NCBI GenBank assembly: GCA_009809945.1
Contig: WTPW01000323.1
Coordinates: forward strand, 354,318-418,317
Origin: Gigaspora margarita
Taxonomy: Eukaryota > Glomeromycota > Glomeromycetes > Diversisporales > Gigasporaceae
Direction: 5' to 3'
DNA: 64,000 bases
The number at the start of each line of letters is the position of its first letter. The first letter of the stretch is position 1. Below the pieces are notes generated by a model. The model ran no database searches. It saw only the letters and a program-made list of their open reading frames with translations, and was not told the DNA's origin. A program made the position numbers and the translations under genes. This document shows, piece by piece, positions 57,316 to 64,000 of the stretch.

Positions 57316-58172
57316 AAAACTCATGCTTAACTTGTTCAGGGACGAACTGAGCTCAGGCGACAGAATTCGAAACGGTTTGTAATTTTTTTTATTCCTCCTT
57401 TGTAAGATTTCTTTTGGCTTAATATACAAGGCACATTGCAGTATTGACTATACTTCATTGCGCGTAATAACGCTCAGAGTGTAATTTCAAATTTCGGCTT
57501 AAATTAAGTTGAATTAAGGCCATTACTCGAAATAGCGTCCTGATGTGCTGTATGCGCAAATACAGTAAATCACCACATGCCAAAATAGCGAATCCCTAGT
57601 TTCGACTTTCACCAAAAATTTTATAAAAGGTGAAATGAACTGACAAAACATGATGAAACTAGTGAAATATGGTACAGTCAGACTTCTCTAAATGCAACCT
57701 CTCTAAATGCATAACTCTCTACATACATGGCTCGACTTGGTCCCAACTCATATGTTACTTATAGATTTTTACCTCGCTAAATGCATACCTCTCTAAATGC
57801 AAGGTTTTTTTTATCGGTCCTTCGCCATGCATTTAGAGAGGTCTGACTGTAAATGGGTGAAATATGGAGAGACAGGCAAAATTAAAATTGGTAAATTAAA
57901 TGAAACATAGCAAAATTAGTAAAACTAAAAGTTGGTGAAACTAGAATTAATGAAACTAGTGAAATTTACCAAATGAAGACCAAAGTAAAATTTATTAAAT
58001 GGAAGGATTTGTTATGTGGTAAGTAAATATTTATGATCCTGACCTGTGAACCTAAATGAATTTTATAATTCACTAGCTAGATTAAACCGATCGAATAATT
58101 TATATGTAATGGTAAGTATTTAAATTGCATATTATGCATCATTAATTAAATTTTATAGGTTAAGCTACAATA
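57316..58172. other. Non-coding stretch containing one MITE
   Basis: No gene supported. GTGAAACT / AAATTAGTAAAACT phrases repeat near 57640-57970. The mariner-type MITE at 57675-57849 is listed separately. Confidence 0.5.
57675..57849. mobile_element. 175 bp mariner-type MITE (CAGTCAGACT ends), copy 2
   Basis: Ends CAGTCAGACTTCTCTAAATG and its near-complement, flanked by TA (57673-57674, 57850-57851). Same family as 35150-35346, with CTCTCTAAATGCA words inside. Confidence 0.9.
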
Positions 58173-58903
58173 TAAGGGAGATGGGGGTATTATGGCGAAG
58201 TTAACAATATTTTGGTCGTATCCTATAATTTATTGGCTGGAGTCGAATAATTTTAGTATTATTTGATTCATCTCATTAAGCCGAATCAATTGATACCAAA
58301 ATCATTCGATTCCAGTCATTAAATCTAAAGATATTCGAATTTAAAGTTTCATTAAAAATAAATGGATTTTTTTGCATTAGGAGCTATTGTGGCGAATCAT
58401 TGATATTTTGGGACTCCATGGTCAGAATCCAACGCTTTTTGTACCATTCAATTCTTCTCGATGAGAGGAATCTAATGATATAAAAATTATTGGATTCTGA
58501 TCATGGGATCATAAGATATCAACGATTCGCCACAATGCCCTTTTACTATAGTATTATATATCGAAATAGTTTAATCATGAATATCTCATGACCCAGTGAT
58601 CCAAATTGGGCGATTCTTATACCAATCGATTCCTCTCGTCGAGAGGAATCGATTGATATAAAAATCGTTCAATTTGAGCCACTGGGTCACAAAGCTGATT
58701 ATATGTTAACGAATATAAAAAAATGCATTAACTTCTATATCTCATGACTTAGTAGTCTGGATCGAATAAAATTTATACCATTCGACTCCTCTCGATGAGA
58801 GGACTCGAATGGTATAAATTTCATTCAATTCCGATCACAGGATCATGAGATATCACGATCCGCCACAATACCTAATTTGCCATAATACCCCCCATCTCCC
58901 TTA
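58173..58903. mobile_element. 731 bp palindromic element with four GGTACC-type modules
   Basis: Ends TAAGGGAGATGGGGGTATTA and, from the right, TAAGGGAGATGGGGGGTATT. Inside are four related hairpins (about 58240-58325, 58415-58512, 58590-58690, 58745-58855), each with ATACCATTCGA-like / TCGAATGGTAT-like arms around a CTCTCGATGAGAG-like centre. Flanks AGCTACAAT and AGCTATAAA may be a 9-bp duplication. Confidence 0.8.
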
Positions 58904-59495
58904 AGCTATAAATTAAGCACCTGAAAATGTATACAGGTTGTTACGACACAGTGACAGATGATATTAGCACAATCATTAAAGCAGAAAACCATAAATTTAC
59001 TTTGAAAATATTTAATNATAGAAGACATTAGACATTATTTACTAATGATTCATCATAAAAATTGTACTTTCGTTCTTATACTTTTTCCTTTGCCTTTTCT
59101 TTTGTTAATCCTTCAATGTTATAATGAAAAAAGCAATAGCTTGTTCATTAACAATCACAGTTTCATTTCTTATTTACGATTGATACTAAGATGGCTCAAG
59201 TAATCGGGTATAGATCATCCGATTATAACAATATTTAACATCAAAAATAAATTAATCATCGCGGCACGTGTAATGCAGAATAGAAACCAATTTTGAATTA
59301 TGATCGGATGATCTACGTATTTTAATTTGGGTTACATTCTAATTTCAATGATTTTATTATTTGATGTCAAATAATTTTAATATAATGCAGCTTATTATAA
59401 AGTTTCAGGATTAAAGTATTTTATTATTTATGAAGAACCACTTTAATTTAAAATCAAGTTAATTATAAGAAGGATAGAGAAAGTAAAAGTAATAT
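58904..59495. other. Non-coding 3' flank of the LRR gene
   Basis: No gene; one N at 59017. An inverted pair ATCGGATGATC / GATCATCCGAT lies at about 59210-59222 and 59302-59312. Confidence 0.5.
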
Positions 59496-61142
59496 TTATA
59501 CAGAGAATTTTTGTAAATACTTTTCCGCCTTAGTACCAATGTTATTGCCATCAAAATTTAATGAAGTTAAAGTAGTATTTCCACCAAGTGCTTTTCCTAA
59601 TGCTAACCCTCCTTTAGGACCAAGATCATTATAAGAAATATCTAAATGATATAGAGTAGTGTTCTTATAAAAAGCTTTTGCTAGTGCTTTTCCACCCTTA
59701 GAACCAATGTTATTTTCGGAAAGGTCTAAATAAGTCAAAGCGACATTCTTACAAAGAGCATTTCCTAACGCTTCTCCACCTTCAAAACCAATATCATTAT
59801 GAGCAATATTTAAAAAGGTCAAAGTTGTGTTCTCACGAAGTGCATTTGCTAACATTTTTAGTCCTTCAGAACCAATATCATTGTGTTGAAGATCCAAAGA
59901 AGTCAAAGCTTTATTCTCACAAAGAGCATTCGCTAATGAAATTCCAAATTTGAAAGTGAGTTGATTATAAGAAAGATCTAAAGAAGTTAGAGTGGTGTTC
60001 ACATAAAGCGCCTTTGCAAAAGCCTTTCCTCCTTTATTAGAAATATTAGTTAGTCTGATGCTTAAAGAAGTTAAGGCGGTATTGTTATAAAGCGCTTTTG
60101 CTAATGCCTTTCCGCCTCCTGAAGAAATGAGATTATAATCAAGAACCAAGGAAACGAGTGTGGTGTTTTTGCAAAGCGCATCCGCAAACGCTTTTCTACC
60201 TTCGGTGGAAATATTGTTATTACTAAGATCTAAAGTAGTTAAACCAATATTTGAACCAAGTGCCTCCGCTAATGCTTTTCCTCCTTCATCATTAAGATCA
60301 TTTCCACTAAGGTACAATGACGTAAGGGTATTATTTAATTGCAGCGTTCCTGCTATCGCTTTTCCCCCAATGATACCTATGTCATTGGCCTCAAGGTCCA
60401 GGGAAATTAAAGTATTGTTCACATAAAGTGCTTTTGCTAAAGCCTCTCCTCCTACCGGACCAATATAATTACGAGAAATATCTAAGGAGTTTAGATTAGT
60501 GTTCTTACAAAGTGCATCTGCAACAGAATTGCAAAGATCTTCTGTTGCTTCCGTGAAATTATAAAGATTTAAATAAGTCAAAGCGGTATTTTGAATGATG
60601 GCATCTTGTAACACTTTTGCTCCTTTGGAATTCAAATTACTATTATGAAGTTCCAGTATCATAATAGTGTTGTTTCTACTAAGATCCTTGATGATTTGTT
60701 CGTAAATTGCACCGTTGATCTTTAAATATATAAGATTCTTACTTGTTCGTAGAAACATTGTAATTAAAGAACACCTAATAGCATGCCGAAGTACATTGTC
60801 ACCATCATCGACAGTCCTATTATAATAATTAAACCAATCTACGATTCCAACATTTAGCCGATCGCTAATAGATGTAATAAAATTTGTGTATTCAAATGAA
60901 GGTTTTGGATGGTTTGGAAGGATAACTTGTGAAGAGATTAATGATTGTTCTTCAGTATTTAATGATAAAAGACATGTCTCTATAAGACTTCTTTTATTTA
61001 GGTAGTTACCAGCCGTTTTCCATAAAAGCGGTACATTAATTATACACCAATGACGGTTTACAAGAAGGCACGAAAATAAAGATCCCTCTTGCAAATTATT
61101 AAATATTTCGAGAAGGCATTCGTCGGGTAATTTTTCAATCAT
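59496..61142 (-). CDS. F-box and RNI-type leucine-rich repeat protein
   Basis: Intact intron-free gene of 548 residues. I chose the ATG at 61142 because the F-box follows directly (LPDECLLEIFNNLQ, then CLLVNRHWC and PLLW, residues 5-42); the longer open frame upstream starts with TTG and encodes no domain. Residues 45-150 are a linker including VDDGDNVLRHAIRC. From about residue 157 to the end there are roughly 14 RNI/NLRC3-like LRRs of 28 residues with the pattern GGKALAKALYxNTTLTSLDL then SxNNIG. F-box proteins are substrate adaptors of SCF ubiquitin ligases, with the LRRs binding targets; such families are greatly expanded in Glomeromycotina (family knowledge). Target unknown. A damaged, internally amplified paralogue lies at 1.1-4.0 kb on the other strand. 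Confidence 0.92.
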   Translation of the reverse strand: MIEKLPDECLLEIFNNLQEGSLFSCLLVNRHWCIINVPLLWKTAGNYLNKRSLIETCLLSLNTEEQSLISSQVILPNHPKPSFEYTNFITSISDRLNVGIVDWFNYYNRTVDDGDNVLRHAIRCSLITMFLRTSKNLIYLKINGAIYEQIIKDLSRNNTIMILELHNSNLNSKGAKVLQDAIIQNTALTYLNLYNFTEATEDLCNSVADALCKNTNLNSLDISRNYIGPVGGEALAKALYVNNTLISLDLEANDIGIIGGKAIAGTLQLNNTLTSLYLSGNDLNDEGGKALAEALGSNIGLTTLDLSNNNISTEGRKAFADALCKNTTLVSLVLDYNLISSGGGKALAKALYNNTALTSLSIRLTNISNKGGKAFAKALYVNTTLTSLDLSYNQLTFKFGISLANALCENKALTSLDLQHNDIGSEGLKMLANALRENTTLTFLNIAHNDIGFEGGEALGNALCKNVALTYLDLSENNIGSKGGKALAKAFYKNTTLYHLDISYNDLGPKGGLALGKALGGNTTLTSLNFDGNNIGTKAEKYLQKFSV

Positions 61143-61560
61143 TTTAAAAGATGTTTTTTTTTTTTTTGTTATAAAAAAAATACGTATTAAAATTGGTAAA
61201 TTGCAAAAATGAAATTGATTTTTTGCGCATCGTTTGTTACGTTGATATGACATAATATAAGATAATCTAGCATCCAGACAATGGATTCGATTATCGATTA
61301 GGTTAGTGTATACAGGGAATCGGAAAATCCAGAGCAAGTGGTAACTAATAGGATGGTTACTGTAAAAATAACTTATTAATACTACGATCTAACAATCATA
61401 CAAGGCTTGAACTTCAAAGTGAAGATCTTGATCGAAGTGTGAATAGATTTGGTCTGAGTATTGGGATCTCGGGGTCTTGCTGCGGCTAGCACTGGGCTTT
61501 GAAATAAGTATTTTCGACTTATAGTGTTCAATTCTATAGATATTAAGCCTTAATATGATA
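61143..61560. promoter_or_regulatory. 5' flank of the F-box/LRR gene
   Basis: Contains the promoter by position only. A T-run of 14 lies about 15 bp upstream of the ATG on the plus strand (an A-run in the gene's sense). No TATA box or binding site can be assigned with confidence. Confidence 0.3.
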
Positions 61561-61739
61561 CAGTCGTCCTCCACTATAATCACTTAATTTGTTTTACACA
61601 AAAATGTTTGATTATTAAGATTTAATTATAATGTGCTTATATAGAAGTATTTTTCCTAAGTTTATTCATAAATTTTCAAAATGTGTGATTATATAGAATT
61701 TGTGATTGTATAGGAGGTGATGATAGTGGAGTACGACTA
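61561..61739. mobile_element. 179 bp mariner-type MITE (CAGTCGTCCTCC ends)
   Basis: Ends CAGTCGTCCTCCACTATAAT and, from the right, TAGTCGTACTCCACTATCAT; TA flanks at 61559-61560 and 61740-61741. TATATAGAA words inside. A related end (CATCCTCCCATATAATCACC) is at about 21121. Confidence 0.88.
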
Positions 61740-62718
61740 TACTAATAATTGAAAATTTTTTTCTTAACCCGCAGATTTAGTCTCGGACGCCATAATGCAT
61801 TGACAGGTCTATTGCTAATGTATTCGCCTGAGCGTCACCTGAAATTCCCTTAAGAAATAATTGAAATTTCTTCTCCTGTACTGCGGCGGAGTTCGAATAT
61901 ACCAACTCAATCATTTAAATTGTCACGTGTAAGGGTCATGAGCATGTCAAATGACAGTTTATTAATAATCTACGATGACGAAAGCAATTTGATTGCATAG
62001 TAATCACTGTAAAAATATTATCGTTCGATAGTCACGAGGACAAGAAAGTTGGCGAACTAATAACAATTAGACAAAAGAACCAACACATAGGAGGACTTTT
62101 GTGTTAATGTTTTCGAAATTAAACCTTCAATAATAATTATCTTGATGTCGGAAAGAAAAACTCTTCTTTTATAATTAATGATTTACTAATGAAATAGCAC
62201 GGATTTTAGCTATCCAGAATACCAAAAATTATCTGGATTCTGAGAACTCATGCGATCTCACATTTTACAAAGCCTGAAAGAGACATCATTTTTACATCAA
62301 CTAACGATGTTAATGCGCATAAAAAAGAAATTTACCAACGAACACTTTATTAAGTTGACAAAAAAGCCAAACTCAATAATTTTTAAGTTCGTTTATTGGT
62401 AAACTGTCTAAAGTTGAATTTATCCACAATTGAGGTAGATTAGTCGCTTTGATTTCATAGTAAATTGAGATCCCATAAGCTATTTTTATTGGAGATTATT
62501 GGTTTCTTTTTCCGTGATCACAATCTTTTGTCAGACCTTCGGTCTTGGATTCTAGAAGTCTCATGGTCTATTAAACTCCACTTTGTTATAAATCATGGGA
62601 TCAAAGATCTTTTCTGCTACGATTAATCTATTCCACGATTGTTATGCCGCATTAGCACATTAATTTAAAAATTAGCCAATTAAAATAAGATGGATTAATA
62701 AATTATAGTTATTGTATG
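61740..62718. other. Non-coding stretch
   Basis: Slightly less AT-rich than average; no gene, RNA or repeat could be supported. Confidence 0.45.
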
Positions 62719-62804
62719 GATAAGTTAGTAACTCACGGGTTCATATTTAAATCACGGGGCCGAAGGCCACGTTGTTAAGTTATGAATCCATGTAACTTAC
62801 TTAC
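62719..62804. repeat. 86 bp inverted repeat
   Basis: ATAAGTTAGTAACTCACGGG and TTCATA at the left pair imperfectly with TATGAATCCATGTAACTTAC at the right; the loop holds GGCCGAAGGCC. Confidence 0.65.
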
Positions 62805-63139
62805 ACACACATATTCATATAATTGCAATATTATCGTATGGGTCTGACGTAAACTTTTTATGTTGCTATCTGCTATTATTTTCACTTGTTCGTAAAACTT
62901 TATCTTAATTATCCCATTTTTTTCTCTTTTTAATATCGAGCAACAGTTCCAATGTTTTTATTTGTTGCAACATTAAAAAAAATTTCGAAACAACTTGTAG
63001 ATCAGTTTCGATAAAAAAAAGTCTTTAACATGTAGAACCAATTCGATGAACTATCTTATACAAACATATTTATTTATTTATTTATTTTTTTTTTTTTTGA
63101 AACTTTTAAGCAACCTTACAAGGGAAAAAATAGGGTAAT
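62805..63139. other. Non-coding; includes a TTTA simple repeat
   Basis: No gene. TTTATTTATTTATT followed by a T-run at about 63068-63099. Confidence 0.5.
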
Positions 63140-63585
63140 TTAAATTCAAGATTATAAGAACTTTAAACCAGCAATTAAAAATTTTAAAAATCTCTCAGCT
63201 ATGGGAATTTTAAAAATTACCAAATATAGTCTTCGCCACTATGAAAATTTTCAAATATCTAACTGAATATAGTCTTCGCGCGGATATAAAACTTTAAAAA
63301 TCATTCAACCAATATAGTCTTCTCCCAACTAAAAAATTTTAAAATAACCTGACTAAATAAAGTTTTTCACCAGCTATGAGAATTTTAAAAATTTTCGATT
63401 GAAATATAGTATGAGGATCTTAAAAATAGCCAGACAAAATATGGTCTCCGCTCTGCTATAAGAATTTGTAAAACTATCAACAAACCAAACAGAGTCTTCA
63501 CCCACTATAAAAATTTTTAAAACTACCAAATATGAGAATTTTAAAACCATATGACGAAAATGTTAGTCTTCATTTAACGAAAGCA
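63140..63585. repeat. Degenerate ~58 bp tandem repeat
   Basis: The words TATGAGAATTTTAAAA and AAATATAGTCTTCGCC recur about eight times with 45-65 bp spacing and many differences. Confidence 0.75.
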
Positions 63586-63615
63586 AAGCTAAATTCAGGT
63601 TTGCCTTTTATGAAT

Positions 63616-63665
63616 ATAGTTCATTCGCACGGGTATATATTTTCATATAAACCCGTGCGAATAAA
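63616..63665. repeat. Hairpin with TTCGCACGGGT stem
   Basis: ATTCGCACGGGT and ACCCGTGCGAAT flank a ~16 bp AT loop; GCACGGGTT occurs once more just after. Confidence 0.75.
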
Positions 63666-63787
63666 CTTTCAAAAAAAAGCACGGGTTGTTACATAAGACT
63701 CGTACGATAATGTTACATTATGATAATTAATAATGTAAAAACGCTAAGTAGTTATTCAATATTTAAAATTTATAAATTACATATTGG

Positions 63788-63930
63788 GCCTCCAATAGCA
63801 AAAGGAGATGACCAAAAAAAATTTTAAAAAAATCAATATCTTGATGAATTGAACTGATTAGAATAAAATTATTATCAAATTAAAAAATCTAAATGTTTTT
63901 GGCCAATTCACCCTTTTGCTATAGGAAGTC
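63788..63930. mobile_element. 143 bp MITE with 8-bp TSD
   Basis: Ends GCCTCCAATAGCAAAAGG and, from the right, GACTTCCTATAGCAAAAGG. Flanks CATATTGG and CATATAGG match at 7 of 8 positions, suggesting a hAT-type insertion. Confidence 0.75.
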
Positions 63931-64000
63931 CATATAGGACCCTGAGCTATTAGTATATAGGTTACAAGAAATTCAAATTTTTTTATAATAGCTCTAAGTG

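Noticed and set aside
60160..60426. Plus-strand 88-codon frame
   Set aside because: Antisense shadow of the LRR gene, produced by its repeat periodicity.
61143..61337. 65-residue N-terminal extension of the F-box/LRR gene
   Set aside because: It begins with TTG, has no domain, and an ATG directly precedes the F-box at 61142.

Overview
The window is very AT-rich eukaryotic DNA, almost all of it mobile-element debris. The one clearly intact protein gene encodes an F-box/leucine-rich-repeat protein. Around it are relics of a pogo/Tigger-like DDE transposase, a Crypton-type tyrosine recombinase, FAR1/SWIM (MULE-type) proteins, a family B DNA polymerase, a retroviral-type integrase and a Gag/retropepsin-like gene, plus dozens of non-autonomous inverted-repeat elements. 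This mix, with expanded RNI-type LRR genes and extreme AT content, fits an arbuscular mycorrhizal fungus (Glomeromycotina, Rhizophagus-like). That assignment is inferred from gene style, not from a marker gene. Four N characters show it is an assembled scaffold.

Layout. 1.1-4.0 kb: decayed, internally amplified copy of the F-box/LRR gene, cut by a hairpin MITE. 4.3-9.06 kb: a TA-flanked pogo-like transposon carrying nested palindromes, one apparently lying in a transposase intron. 9-17 kb: short gene fragments, hAT and mariner MITEs and a 2.3 kb palindrome. 17.3-19.2 kb: Crypton-type recombinase pseudogene. 20.1-20.5 kb: tRNA-derived SINE. 20.8-35 kb: MITEs and giant palindromes, few coding traces. 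35-51 kb: the richest part, with PolB (+), several small ORFs, a Gag/retropepsin-like gene (-), a divergent integrase (+) and two further small ORFs. They look like one degraded multi-gene DNA element, itself invaded by a 2.5 kb hAT-type element with a perfectly interpretable 8-bp target duplication. 52.7-53.6 kb: SWIM/zinc-knuckle FAR1-type relic. 54.2-58.9 kb: nested hairpin elements and a probable assembly duplication. 59.5-61.1 kb: intact F-box/LRR gene. 61.5-64 kb: MITEs and degenerate tandem repeats.

Two themes run through the window. First, many non-autonomous elements are built from a short motif private to each family and repeated throughout the element in both orientations, and one ~100 bp hairpin module recurs in several unrelated-looking elements. 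Second, the broken transposon genes mostly carry transition-type damage (CGA or TGG codons turned to stops, catalytic Asp/Glu turned to Asn/Lys), consistent with cytosine deamination of silenced elements. Family names rest on motif recognition by eye; no search or alignment program was run.
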